This document shows, piece by piece, positions 36,281-44,999 of a DNA stretch of 64,000 nucleotides. The position numbers and the translations under genes are program-made. This DNA comes from Natronosalvus vescus (lineage in GTDB: Archaea; Halobacteriota; Halobacteria; Halobacteriales; Natrialbaceae): assembly GCF_023973145.1 (NCBI RefSeq), contig NZ_CP099546.1:186001-250000 (forward strand), in the 5' to 3' direction. Every line of letters starts with the position of its first letter. Position 1 is the first letter of the stretch. Below the pieces are notes generated by a model. The model was not told the DNA's origin. It searched no databases and worked only from the letters and a program-made list of their open reading frames with translations.

Positions 36281-37426
36281 TCACAGCTTATGCCAGGCGT
36301 CGTCGTCTTCAGGATCCGGGAGATCAGTGGCTGGTATCACGTCTTCCTCCTCTTCGGATGCCGCCATCTCGTCAGGAGACGGCTGTGACTGGGATTCAGG
36401 CTGCTCTTCGAGGTTGAAATCCGGCCAGGCCGTTTCCTCCCAGCGGCCGCGGTCGCTGTAATAGTAGACGACGCTCTCGCTGACGACGGCAAAGAGGCCG
36501 CGATTACGGTCGTGAATCACGCGTTCATTCGTGTCGATGGCGACGTCCACCACGTCCTCGAGCGTGTCGAGTGCAATGTGTTCCTCGCCGACCCACATCG
36601 GCAACGAACCGTTTGAAATCCACTCCGCGTATCGGTTCTTGTGAACAGCCTGTTTGGCCTGGTCGACGTCGACATCCGACCTGGCGTTGACAAACGCTGC
36701 GCCACCGAACGATCCAGCGGTGAGTATCACCAGCAGTCCAACGAGGGTTGTACTCGCCGACTGGGGCTCCTCAACGGTCTGGGTGAGCGGATGGGTCTCT
36801 GATGCTGAGGGGTGTTCCTCGAGATAGTAGGTGTTCTCGGTGATGACGACAGGGGTCGAGGCCACCTGGTCACCGACGTGTGGGCCGGTATCGTAGGTAG
36901 CCCTGACGATCAGTTCCATGTCGACGGTGCTGATTCCTGCCAGTTCGTCCTCGAGTTCATCTTGCTGCTCTTGCAGGTTACGAACGTCGATCGTCGCCTG
37001 GGTGACTCCCGATCCATCCGCAATCGAGGATGATCCGCTCGCCAGGATCGTTTCATCCTCCCAGAACGCCTCCCCATCACGCGTCGCCTCGTACCTGAGC
37101 ACGATCTCGTGCTCGAAGTCGGTGCCCGAAGGTGCGGCGCTTTCGGCCGTGATCGCGACCACCGGCGTGGCGTTGAGAACGTAGGCTGGTTTGTTCTCGA
37201 GCACCGTTCCCTCCTCCCAGAGTCCGTCTTCGACGACTTCGGCACTTGTTTGGACGTCCGTCTCGATCGTCTGGTGGCCGACCTCCTGGGTGGTCGTGGC
37301 CGTCGTTGGATTGGCAACGACCCAACCGGTCGCGACCAGCGCAACCGCTCCAATCACGAGCAGAGCAATCAGGAGTGCCCGCCTGTTTTGGGCGATCAGC
37401 AAGTCGAGTCGCGGTGTGGAACTCAC
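36281..37426 (-). CDS. DUF5305 membrane protein, module B
   Basis: 381 residues from a GTG start. The plan matches the module A protein: a basic start, a helix (about 15-37: LLIALLVIGAVALVATGWVV), an outer beta-rich domain, a second helix (about 225-245) and a cytoplasmic domain with YAEWISNGSLP and VDVAIDTNERVIHDRNRG. The tail is shorter and acidic. It follows the module B signal peptidase on the same strand with 172 bases between. Role unknown; the repeated pairing suggests a shared task. Confidence 0.85.
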   Translation of the reverse strand: MSSTPRLDLLIAQNRRALLIALLVIGAVALVATGWVVANPTTATTTQEVGHQTIETDVQTSAEVVEDGLWEEGTVLENKPAYVLNATPVVAITAESAAPSGTDFEHEIVLRYEATRDGEAFWEDETILASGSSSIADGSGVTQATIDVRNLQEQQDELEDELAGISTVDMELIVRATYDTGPHVGDQVASTPVVITENTYYLEEHPSASETHPLTQTVEEPQSASTTLVGLLVILTAGSFGGAAFVNARSDVDVDQAKQAVHKNRYAEWISNGSLPMWVGEEHIALDTLEDVVDVAIDTNERVIHDRNRGLFAVVSESVVYYYSDRGRWEETAWPDFNLEEQPESQSQPSPDEMAASEEEEDVIPATDLPDPEDDDAWHKL

Positions 37427-37598
37427 GTATCGTTTTCCTCGTTTTCGTCGTCAGCTCTCTATTCGTGCGGGTTAGGACGATGACCGACGACGCTCGCTCC
37501 TCGAGCAACCACCGTTCCGCCTTCCCCCGCCCCGTCCTATTCGATACAGACAGTCATCGTTCAAATAGTATAACAGTAGTGGCCGCTGACGGCCCTCA

Positions 37599-38768
37599 TC
37601 AGCGCCACTTTCGAACCAGCCGTTGGAGACGTCGTGAGAGCGGGACGTGTCTGCCCGGTGTTCTGATACGGAGGTCGCCACCGCCGAATATGAACAACAC
37701 GAGTCCGATCGTGACGCCAACGAGGACGACGTTGACGGCACCGATCGCGAGGAACGGGTGGACGTCGTGCAGCCAGACCAAGAGCGTCGGCGGCAACACG
37801 AGCAGGTATCGGCTCTCGACGATCGTCCGGGTGTACTCCCCTTCTGTTTCGGGTGCGGTCATCGAGAGCGAAACGTCAGTTGTGGTTCGACTCCCGACCG
37901 TCGTCGCACGGGGTTGGGCGTCGACGGTCGGATGCGGCGTGTCTACCACTGCAACGACCGGAACGTAGCCGCTGTTGTCGATCGTCCGGGTGATCGTCGT
38001 CGTCTCCCCGGGGGCGACCATCTGCGGATCGTCCGTTGGCGAAGCAGTGCTCACGAGGCCGTAAGCGCTGCCACCGGCAGGGATCACCATCGACGCGGTC
38101 GCAAACAGAGCGATCAGAACCACGATGACCGAAATCGCCGACCAGAGACCGATCACGTTCTCTCGATCCGTCCGCCGTTTGGTCGATCGCTCGGTGACGC
38201 CGACGCGCTCGAGCAGGAGTCCAACGCCGAGCAGTCCGATGCCGAGGGCGACGAGGATCGAACCCGTTCCCTCTGCGTCGAAGGCTGCCGTAATGCCGAG
38301 GGGTGCTGTGAGGGCACCGAAGACGAGTGCGGCGAGGCCGTGGACGCCCATGACGACCGTGCCGAGATGTGGGAGGCGGACGACCGTGTCGCCGACCTGC
38401 CAGGCTTCGGCGACGATCTGTTCGTCGGTGACCGGCGGCTCACTGCTGTCCTGGTCGGTGAACGGGTTCGCATCACCCCTCGTCACGTACCCTTCCTCGG
38501 TCTCGCCGACGATTCGGTGTGTCGTCAGTCCACCCCCATGCAGTGTCGTCGCCTCGAAGACGACTACGTCCCCGACCTCGGGCGAGTCGGTGACAGCGCT
38601 CGGGATCGCGACGAAGCCGTCACCCGCGTTCAACGTCGGCTCCATGCTGCCAGTGGCGACGTAGCCCAGGAGGATCGGCTGTCCCAGTAACTGCCCAATT
38701 ATCAAGAGGACGACGACAAGACCGACAACGCCCAAAAACGCCTGTTTGGCCATCGTCGCCGCGTTCAT
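37599..38768 (-). CDS. S26 signal peptidase with Ig-like membrane tail, module B
   Basis: 389 residues. The catalytic layout matches the module A enzyme residue for residue: Ser41 in TGSMEPTLNAGD, His84 in TTHRIVG, Asp99 in GDANPF. After about 140 residues come a helix, a second helix near 215, an Ig-like outer segment (about 240-315) and two helices near the end (LLVLPPTLLVWLHDVHPF). GGGGG lies 11 bases before ATG 38768. It probably processes the module B surface proteins. Confidence 0.88.
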   Translation of the reverse strand: MNAATMAKQAFLGVVGLVVVLLIIGQLLGQPILLGYVATGSMEPTLNAGDGFVAIPSAVTDSPEVGDVVVFEATTLHGGGLTTHRIVGETEEGYVTRGDANPFTDQDSSEPPVTDEQIVAEAWQVGDTVVRLPHLGTVVMGVHGLAALVFGALTAPLGITAAFDAEGTGSILVALGIGLLGVGLLLERVGVTERSTKRRTDRENVIGLWSAISVIVVLIALFATASMVIPAGGSAYGLVSTASPTDDPQMVAPGETTTITRTIDNSGYVPVVAVVDTPHPTVDAQPRATTVGSRTTTDVSLSMTAPETEGEYTRTIVESRYLLVLPPTLLVWLHDVHPFLAIGAVNVVLVGVTIGLVLFIFGGGDLRIRTPGRHVPLSRRLQRLVRKWR

Positions 38769-38907
38769 TGTCCAGCTTTCCCCCGTCCACTCATCCCTGA
38801 ATCACCGCGTGTTCTGCTCCGTTCTCGAGGCTGCACCCTCTTAATAGCACGTCCCGCGGGCTCGAGGGCGTTCGACTCCTGAAGTAATCCAGTGGCGCTC
38901 AAGCTTA

Positions 38908-40032
38908 TCACGAGCGCCGACGATGGGCAACGAGTCCTGCCCCAAGCGCGAGGGGAACGGCAAGGGCGGGCGCCGCTTCGTTCGGCAAGTCGGCAATCGC
39001 CGCAGCGACGGTTCCCTCCTCGGCGACCGTCACCGTTCCGACGTCGACGCTGTTGACGGCCAGCGAGTACGTCCCGACGCGCTCGAATCGCTGCTCGAAC
39101 CGAATCTCACGCGTCTCCCCCGGCTCGAGAGTGACCGTCTTCGTCTCGACGACGAAGTTACCAACGGCGAACTCGAGGGTGCGTTCCCCCGTCGCGTCAC
39201 CCGCGTTGGTAACCGTTATGGCGACGGTCGCCTGTTCACCGGGTCGAACGTGTGTCCGATCGAGGGTCGCGTTCGTGACGCTGATGTTGGCTGCTTGCGC
39301 TGCCGGTTCGGCGGGTTCGGTGACCGTGACGGTCTCGGTCTGGCCGTCGATACCGACCTCGAACGTGCCGGGTGTGTCCATCGTTCGGTCGAAGGAGACG
39401 GTTTCGGTCTGGCCGCCGAACACCATTATCCGGCGCTGGGTGACGACAACGTCGTCCTGGGTTAGCGTCGCGGTCGTCACCATCGACTGCGTGCTGCCCT
39501 GGTAAACGCCCGTCACGGTGATCGTTTCCCCGACGGTCACCTCGGTGTCCGACACGGTGACGTTCACGAGTTCGGGCGGTTCGGCCTCACTTTCGTCGTC
39601 ATCGTCGTCCTCGTAAATCACGTGGATCGTAAACGACAACGTACCCTCCTCGGCGTCTCGAGAATCGATCGCCATCCCTACTCCCTGTGATTCACCCGTC
39701 TCGAGGATCAACGGCGTGTCAGTATCGACTGCGACGTCTGGATAGTCGCTCTGATAGAAACTGATTCCCTCGCTCTCGGCCTCGAGGGTTATCGCCGCGA
39801 CATCGTCGTCGGTCGTCTGGACGGTGAACACCTCGTCGATGGTCGTCACTGAGTCGGCGTTCAGCCGGTCGAAGTTGACGTGGAGTTTGCCGTCTTCGAT
39901 GGTCGCGTACTGGCTCGAGGCCTCGAGGACGAGGGAGTCAGTGGTGTCGGTTGGCTCGAGGGAGATGGCCGCTGTTGGGACTGCAAGGGTGAGAGCAAGT
40001 ACAGCACAGATTCCAAACAGCTTGACTTTCAT
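38908..40032 (-). CDS. Module B secreted protein with CARDB-like domain
   Basis: 374 residues. A classical signal peptide (VKLFGICAVLALTLAVPTAA) replaces the RR-GTGAFS type. Residues about 27-145 look like the DUF1102-like group: LHVNFDRLNADSVTTIDEVF recalls the NSNSRTWFHNVF motif of module A. A strand-rich domain (~155-245) and a CARDB-like domain (~250-335) follow. It ends in a single helix and RRRS, a membrane anchor. It is upstream of the signal peptidase on the same strand. Likely a surface-anchored partner, perhaps the base of a fibre; that is inference. Confidence 0.8.
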   Translation of the reverse strand: MKVKLFGICAVLALTLAVPTAAISLEPTDTTDSLVLEASSQYATIEDGKLHVNFDRLNADSVTTIDEVFTVQTTDDDVAAITLEAESEGISFYQSDYPDVAVDTDTPLILETGESQGVGMAIDSRDAEEGTLSFTIHVIYEDDDDDESEAEPPELVNVTVSDTEVTVGETITVTGVYQGSTQSMVTTATLTQDDVVVTQRRIMVFGGQTETVSFDRTMDTPGTFEVGIDGQTETVTVTEPAEPAAQAANISVTNATLDRTHVRPGEQATVAITVTNAGDATGERTLEFAVGNFVVETKTVTLEPGETREIRFEQRFERVGTYSLAVNSVDVGTVTVAEEGTVAAAIADLPNEAAPALAVPLALGAGLVAHRRRS

Positions 40033-40114
40033 CAGATTAGTACTGTAGTATTATTTATAGTATCGTTCGCTTATGGAATAGATTCAGTCCACTATAACGG
40101 GTATAGGAACTGGA

Positions 40115-40690
40115 TTAGACCGATTCTTGCGCCTCTGCAGTGAAAGTAATCTCTTCTATGACATCTGCTACAGAGGTATCTCCCTGAAGATCATAGCCAT
40201 TTGTGTCGATAACAATAACTGTCTTCGCAACCTCATTTTCGGCGAGTGTAAGTGACACATTTGTTAAATCAGTCAGGTCACCTGTTCCAACTTGTGCCTG
40301 CAACTCAAGGATTGTATCATCCCCTTCGACTTCAGCGGTAAGAGTAACTGTATTCTCACCGTTGTTTGTGACCGTCAGGGCGGCAACCTCGACATCATCA
40401 TTATCATCGATCTTCCCGATGGTTGTTACAGCTCCGACATTTACACCTTCTCCATCAGGTTGGCCAAATTCGCTGCTTAGGTCGATCTTAAGCTGTTCCC
40501 CGCTATTATCCACCGCATTAGTATGGAGCTCCGATCCTTTTTCAAGCGCTAGGAAGGCATTGGCATCATCAGCAACACCGACACTCACTGTTCGTGTTGC
40601 TTCGACGCTGCTAAACGCGCCCGTTCCGAGGGCTGCGCCGCCGCCAGCAACAATCGTTCCCAGTCCGATCAGCACATTCCGTCTGTTCAT
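40115..40690 (-). CDS. Module B DUF1102-type secreted protein
   Basis: 191 residues from ATG 40690 (MNRRNVLIGLGTIVAGGG). The signal peptide ends ALGTGAFSSVEAT, the SipW-type pattern with a twin-arginine start. The mature part is one beta-rich domain: VSVGVADDANAFLALEKG, DGEGVNVGAVTTIG, then VAALTVTNNGENTVTLTAE. It has no cysteines and no added head. It is the module B counterpart of the 218-residue protein and the best candidate for its main subunit. GC is lower here than in the core genes. Confidence 0.85.
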   Translation of the reverse strand: MNRRNVLIGLGTIVAGGGAALGTGAFSSVEATRTVSVGVADDANAFLALEKGSELHTNAVDNSGEQLKIDLSSEFGQPDGEGVNVGAVTTIGKIDDNDDVEVAALTVTNNGENTVTLTAEVEGDDTILELQAQVGTGDLTDLTNVSLTLAENEVAKTVIVIDTNGYDLQGDTSVADVIEEITFTAEAQESV

Positions 40691-40807
40691 TCTCATTGGT
40701 ATGGTCTCCGTTCGATCCACCCCGGCTCTCGTAGGCTACGGGTACCGGCGAGGTTCTTACTCCACTCACTCGAGGCTACCCCCTTTGTATTAGGCCGCCA
40801 GAAACCC

Positions 40808-40860
40808 TGAACGGTCAGCCAGAGCCCGTTCAAGGTGGGCCTGAAACGCCGATTTCGGCG
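40808..40860. repeat. Two inverted repeats in the module B divergent spacer
   Basis: TGAACGG (40808-40814) pairs with CCGTTCA (40826-40832). CGCCGA (40847-40852) pairs with TCGGCG (40855-40860) around a TT loop. Both lie between the divergent DUF1102 and DUF7344-type genes and could be operator sites or transcript hairpins. Confidence 0.4.
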
Positions 40861-40974
40861 GTTTGAGCGATCTGGGTGGGTGAGATCCACATTCAAGTGA
40901 TCCGTGTTCACACGATGGCAACAAGCGTTATGTGCAAACAGTCCAGTATCACTAGACGAATTCCGGGGGAATCG

Positions 40975-41568
40975 ATGGCAACGACCACAAAACAAGCCGA
41001 GGAGGGAGACGTAGGTGACGGCGTCGATACCAGCGGTTCTGCGACCGATTTTAGCCCAAATAGCGGCGACATTTTCGACCTCCTGAGCAACCACCGCCGA
41101 CGCTACGCCATCCACTACCTCAAGCGAACGGACGATCGCGTTGAACTCGGTGACCTCGCCGAACACGTCGCGGCCTGGGAACTCGACAAGGACGTCCAGG
41201 CGATCACCTCCACCGAACGCAAACGGGTGTACACTTCGCTCCAGCAGACTCACCTCCCGACGCTCGAGCGCGCCGGGATGATCGAGTTCGACGATCGAGC
41301 GATCGAACTCACAGACGACGCGAAGACGCTCGAGGTCTACCTGGACGTCGTTCCCGGGGACTCGATTCCGTGGGGCGTCTACTACCTCGGCCTGTCTGCC
41401 GTTGCAGCCGTTGTGATGGGTGGATTGTGGCTCGAGCTGATTCCAACGGGGACGATTCCAGAACTCGGCTGGCCGACCCTGGTCATGGCCCTGTTCACGG
41501 TCTCGGCCGTGGTGCACGTGCTCGAGAATCGACGGATGCGACTGGGAGAGGGGGAGCAGCCACCGTAA
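40975..41568 (+). CDS. Winged-helix regulator with two membrane helices (DUF7344 type), module B
   Basis: 197 residues from ATG 40975, which has GGGGGA five bases before it; ATG 40915 would add 20 residues. The winged helix (DIFDLLSNHRRRYAIHYL, ERKRVYTSLQQTHLPTLE) and two C-terminal helices (about 140-160, 165-185) match the module A regulator closely. It starts divergently from the DUF1102 gene, and its stop is followed two bases later by the next gene, so those two form an operon. Confidence 0.83.
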   Translation: MATTTKQAEEGDVGDGVDTSGSATDFSPNSGDIFDLLSNHRRRYAIHYLKRTDDRVELGDLAEHVAAWELDKDVQAITSTERKRVYTSLQQTHLPTLERAGMIEFDDRAIELTDDAKTLEVYLDVVPGDSIPWGVYYLGLSAVAAVVMGGLWLELIPTGTIPELGWPTLVMALFTVSAVVHVLENRRMRLGEGEQPP

Positions 41569-41570
41569 CG

Positions 41571-42359
41571 ATGCACTTCTTTGGCAAACTCGCGGTTCTG
41601 TTTCTTGTCGCGGGGGTAGCATTGCTTATAAGCCCGGCTTTTGGGTTCAGTTCACTTACGGCTGATCGAGGAGTCTCGGTTGATGTCGCCGATGCACCAA
41701 ACGCTCTATTGCAAATAGATGTTACCACTAACGTCGTCGGTGACGACCGAACGACTGTAGTGAAAATTACTAATAACTTCAACACGGCACTCGAAATTGA
41801 AGGAGATGTTATCATTTCCGGCGATGGTGGGAACTTCGACGTAGATGATTTCGATGGCGCCACGCTCGAAAGTGGTGAAACCGTCGAGTTACAGGCTGAA
41901 TGTACAGGTGGTCAAGAAAGCGGCACAGCTACTGCGAGCGTTTCTCTCGACGAGGCGTTGGGAGGTGGAATCACGATAACTGGGGTGTCCTATTCGGAAG
42001 AGTTCGAGTACAACTGCGGCAGTGACAGCGTTAGCGGTGGAGAAGACCTATTCACGGAACTTACAGCTGAAGTACCGTCGACAACGAACGAAGGCAATGC
42101 GGACAGAGTCGAATTCGTCTTCGAATACGATGGTGATTCCGAAGACGAGATTACCTTTAGCGTTACTTATGGCCCGAATCAGAATCAAGGCTCCTCGAAG
42201 ATAGTTACCAGCAACGAAACTGAGGGAACCGTCGTCTTCGACGCTTCTGACCTAAACACCCAACAGACGGATTTGCCGATATATGTATCTGTAGAGACTG
42301 AGGAAGGGGGTTGTAGCGGATACCTGGACAACGAAGACGAACCGGTTGACCTCTGCTAA
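41571..42359 (+). CDS. Module B secreted protein with split head
   Basis: 262 residues. It opens with a hydrophobic signal peptide (FGKLAVLFLVAGVALLISPA) and no twin arginines. The mature part begins VSVDVADAPNALLQIDV, the strand-like pattern seen at 1486 (VRIRVEGDEDAYLSL), followed by VKITNNFNTALEIEGDV and a cysteine (LQAECTGG). A second half has ENEF-like beta segments and ends in a cysteine (DLC). Its start lies two bases after the regulator stop, so expression is tied to it. Probably a cell-surface subunit of module B. Confidence 0.78.
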   Translation: MHFFGKLAVLFLVAGVALLISPAFGFSSLTADRGVSVDVADAPNALLQIDVTTNVVGDDRTTVVKITNNFNTALEIEGDVIISGDGGNFDVDDFDGATLESGETVELQAECTGGQESGTATASVSLDEALGGGITITGVSYSEEFEYNCGSDSVSGGEDLFTELTAEVPSTTNEGNADRVEFVFEYDGDSEDEITFSVTYGPNQNQGSSKIVTSNETEGTVVFDASDLNTQQTDLPIYVSVETEEGGCSGYLDNEDEPVDLC

Positions 42360-42430
42360 CCGTTGAATTTGCACCGATTGTCCAAGACTTTCGATGTTCG
42401 CGCACGAGTCCCCTTGCACAATGCGAACGG

Positions 42431-42440
42431 CTTTTTAACA
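42431..42440 (+). promoter_or_regulatory. TATA-like box of the 42461 gene
   Basis: CTTTTTAACA, centred about 26 bases before ATG 42461; a leaderless promoter for the EMC6-like/ABCE1 pair. Confidence 0.45.
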
Positions 42441-42460
42441 CCGGAAACAGACGTACCGGT

Positions 42461-42784
42461 ATGTCAACCGAAACGATGAGCGATCGGCGCGAGCACGTTC
42501 GCTCCATCGGCGTGACGGCCGTCGCCTGTCTCGCCGGGGTTGGCGCGGCCTTCGGCTCCGAGGCACTGACCGCCGGTGCGAGCCTCAACGATGCCGCGAC
42601 CGATCCGCTCACCTACCTTCTCGTCTTCGGGCTCATCGGTCTGCAACTGTTCCTGTTGCCGACCATCGGCGTCTACGACGACGAGGAGTTCGGCATCAAA
42701 CACTACCTGTTCATCAGCCTGATGACCTTCTCCTTCTGGTTCATCACCTGGGGGATCATGCTCAGTACGGGAGCAACCTTCTAA
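42461..42784 (+). CDS. EMC6-like small membrane protein
   Basis: 107 residues with three helices (about 18-38, 50-68, 82-102), the size and layout of archaeal EMC6-like proteins. EMC6 is a subunit of the ER membrane insertase; its archaeal form may help membrane-protein insertion. It ends two bases before the ABCE1 start, so the two share a transcript. The family call rests on length and topology plus known archaeal neighbours. Confidence 0.72.
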   Translation: MSTETMSDRREHVRSIGVTAVACLAGVGAAFGSEALTAGASLNDAATDPLTYLLVFGLIGLQLFLLPTIGVYDDEEFGIKHYLFISLMTFSFWFITWGIMLSTGATF

Positions 42785-42786
42785 CC

Positions 42787-44601
42787 ATGGCCAAAGACAG
42801 TATCGCCGTCGTCGACCTCGATCGTTGCCAGCCCGATCGGTGTAACTACGAGTGTAAGAACTACTGCCCGCCGAACCGCACCGGCAAGGAGTGCATCACG
42901 CTCCGCGGCGAGGAGGCCGACGAGGGACAACCCGATCAGGTGCGCATCTCCGAGGAGATCTGTCTGGGCGAAACCTGCGGCATCTGCGTCGAGAAGTGCC
43001 CCTTCGACGCCATCGAGATCATCAACCTCCCACAGGAGCTCCAGGACGACCCCGCTCACCGCTACGGCGAGAACGCCTTCTCGCTGTACGGGCTGCCAGC
43101 GCCCCAGGAAGGAACGGTCACCGGTATCCTCGGCCCGAACGGCATCGGGAAGACCACGGCCGTGCGAATCCTCGCGGGCGAACTCGAGCCCAACCTCGGC
43201 CGGTTCGATGATCCACCGGGCTGGGACGACGTCCTCGAGGCGTACCGCGGCACCGAAATCCAGGACTACATCGCCGACGTGCGCGACGGCGACATCTCGG
43301 TCGCGCGAAAACCCCAGTACGTCGACCAGATTCCCAACCAGTTCGACGGCAACACCCGGGAACTGCTCGAGCGGACGAACGAGCGCGACGCACTCGAGTA
43401 CCTCGTGGAACGACTGTCGATTGGGCCAGTGATGGAACAGTCGATCGACGACCTCTCCGGCGGGGAACTCCAGCGGGTTGCGCTCGCCGCTACGTTGGCC
43501 CGGGACACGGACTTCTACTTCCTCGACGAGATCACGCCGTACCTCGATATCGGCCAGCGTGTCACCGCCGCTCGCTTGATTCGCGAGTTGGCCGAGGAGG
43601 AAGGCAAATCGATGCTCGTGGTCGAACACGACCTCGCCGTCCTCGACCTGCTCGCGGACACCCTCCACGTCGCCTACGGTGAGCCGGGTGCCTACGGTGT
43701 CATCACGACGCCCAAATCGGTACGAAACGGCATCAACGAGTACCTCGCGGGCTACCTCGAGAACGAGAACATGCGGATCCGGCCGAACCCGATCGAGTTC
43801 GAGGAACACGCCCCACGAACCGTCTCTCGGAGCGACACGCTCGTCGAGTACCCCGACCTCACGAAATCCTACGGTGACGGCGAGTTCAGCCTCGAAGTCG
43901 AAGGCGGCGAGATACGGAAAAACGAGGTGCTCGGCATCGTCGGGCCGAACGGGATCGGGAAGTCGACGTTCGCAAAGCTACTGACGGGTGCGCTCGAGTC
44001 CGACGAGGGTGACGCCGATCTCGACCTCGAGATCTCGTACAAACCCCAGTACGTCACCATCGACCAGCACATGCGCGTCGACGTCTTCCTCTCGTCCATT
44101 ACGGATCAGTTCGGCTCTTCGTACTGGAACACCGAAATCGCGGGGCCGCTCCAGCTCGAGCGGATCATGGAGCAGAACCTCTCTGATCTCTCGGGTGGTG
44201 AGCGCCAGCGCGTAGCCATCGCGGCCTGTCTCTCGGATACCGCAGATCTGTACCTGCTCGACGAGCCGTCGGCGCACCTCGACGTCGAACAGCGGGTGCA
44301 GGCAACCCGGGCGATCCGTCGCTACGCCGAACAGCAGGACGCCACGGTACTGGTCATCGACCACGACATCTACATGATCGATCTCCTCGCGGATCGCCTG
44401 ATGGTCTTCGATGGCGAACCGGCCATCCACGGGCGTGCCGGGACGCCACAGTCGATGCGTGGCGGGATGAACGAGTTCCTCGCGAACCTCGAGGTGACGT
44501 TCCGGCGGGACGAGCGCACCTCGCGGCCGCGAATCAACAAGCCGGACTCACAGCTGGATCGGAAGCAAAAACGAGAAGGCGAGTACTACTACGCGCCCTG
44601 A
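42787..44601 (+). CDS. ABCE1/Rli1 ribosome-recycling ATPase
   Basis: 604 residues, full length. The N-terminal Fe-S domain has the eight cysteines (DRCQPDRCNYECKNYC; CLGETCGICVEKC). Two ABC domains follow, with Walker A GPNGIGKTT and GPNGIGKST and signatures LSGGELQR and LSGGERQR. The enzyme splits ribosomal subunits after termination. It is in an operon with the EMC6-like gene. Confidence 0.97.
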   Translation: MAKDSIAVVDLDRCQPDRCNYECKNYCPPNRTGKECITLRGEEADEGQPDQVRISEEICLGETCGICVEKCPFDAIEIINLPQELQDDPAHRYGENAFSLYGLPAPQEGTVTGILGPNGIGKTTAVRILAGELEPNLGRFDDPPGWDDVLEAYRGTEIQDYIADVRDGDISVARKPQYVDQIPNQFDGNTRELLERTNERDALEYLVERLSIGPVMEQSIDDLSGGELQRVALAATLARDTDFYFLDEITPYLDIGQRVTAARLIRELAEEEGKSMLVVEHDLAVLDLLADTLHVAYGEPGAYGVITTPKSVRNGINEYLAGYLENENMRIRPNPIEFEEHAPRTVSRSDTLVEYPDLTKSYGDGEFSLEVEGGEIRKNEVLGIVGPNGIGKSTFAKLLTGALESDEGDADLDLEISYKPQYVTIDQHMRVDVFLSSITDQFGSSYWNTEIAGPLQLERIMEQNLSDLSGGERQRVAIAACLSDTADLYLLDEPSAHLDVEQRVQATRAIRRYAEQQDATVLVIDHDIYMIDLLADRLMVFDGEPAIHGRAGTPQSMRGGMNEFLANLEVTFRRDERTSRPRINKPDSQLDRKQKREGEYYYAP

Positions 44602-44638
44602 TCCGACGGCGACGGCCTGTTCTGGCTTGCTGGCGGTG

Positions 44639-44881
44639 CTATTCTGCTTGCTCTGAGCGAAGCCCGCGGACGTTCTCTTCGCCGCGTGCTTTCAGTTCCT
44701 CGAGCCGTGACTCTGCCGAGGGGCGGCGTTCGCCGATCGCGGCTCCAGCGAGTGCGCCGAGGGCAGCACCGGAACTCGCGGCGTTTTTGCTGATCAATCC
44801 ACCGACGAAGCCGCCGATGGCGGCCCCGATGGCGGCGTATCGTGCGCGACTGAGCATGCGTTCGAGTCGATCTTTCACCAT
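44639..44881 (-). CDS. Small glycine-zipper protein
   Basis: 80 residues with a Gly/Ala-rich helical middle (AAIGAAIGGFVGGLI, GALAGAAIGE) and charged ends. It resembles small glycine-zipper proteins that insert into or line membranes. It converges with ABCE1. Role unknown. Confidence 0.6.
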   Translation of the reverse strand: MVKDRLERMLSRARYAAIGAAIGGFVGGLISKNAASSGAALGALAGAAIGERRPSAESRLEELKARGEENVRGLRSEQAE

Positions 44882-44999
44882 GGGTGAGTATTCGCTTCTC
44901 AGAAAGATAAGCGTGTTCCCGGTTTGCAGGGTGGTCGTTCCGGTTTTCTCGAGTCGAGGGTTCGCCCCGTGAGTGCACTGTCAGGGGCCGTCGGTTCCT

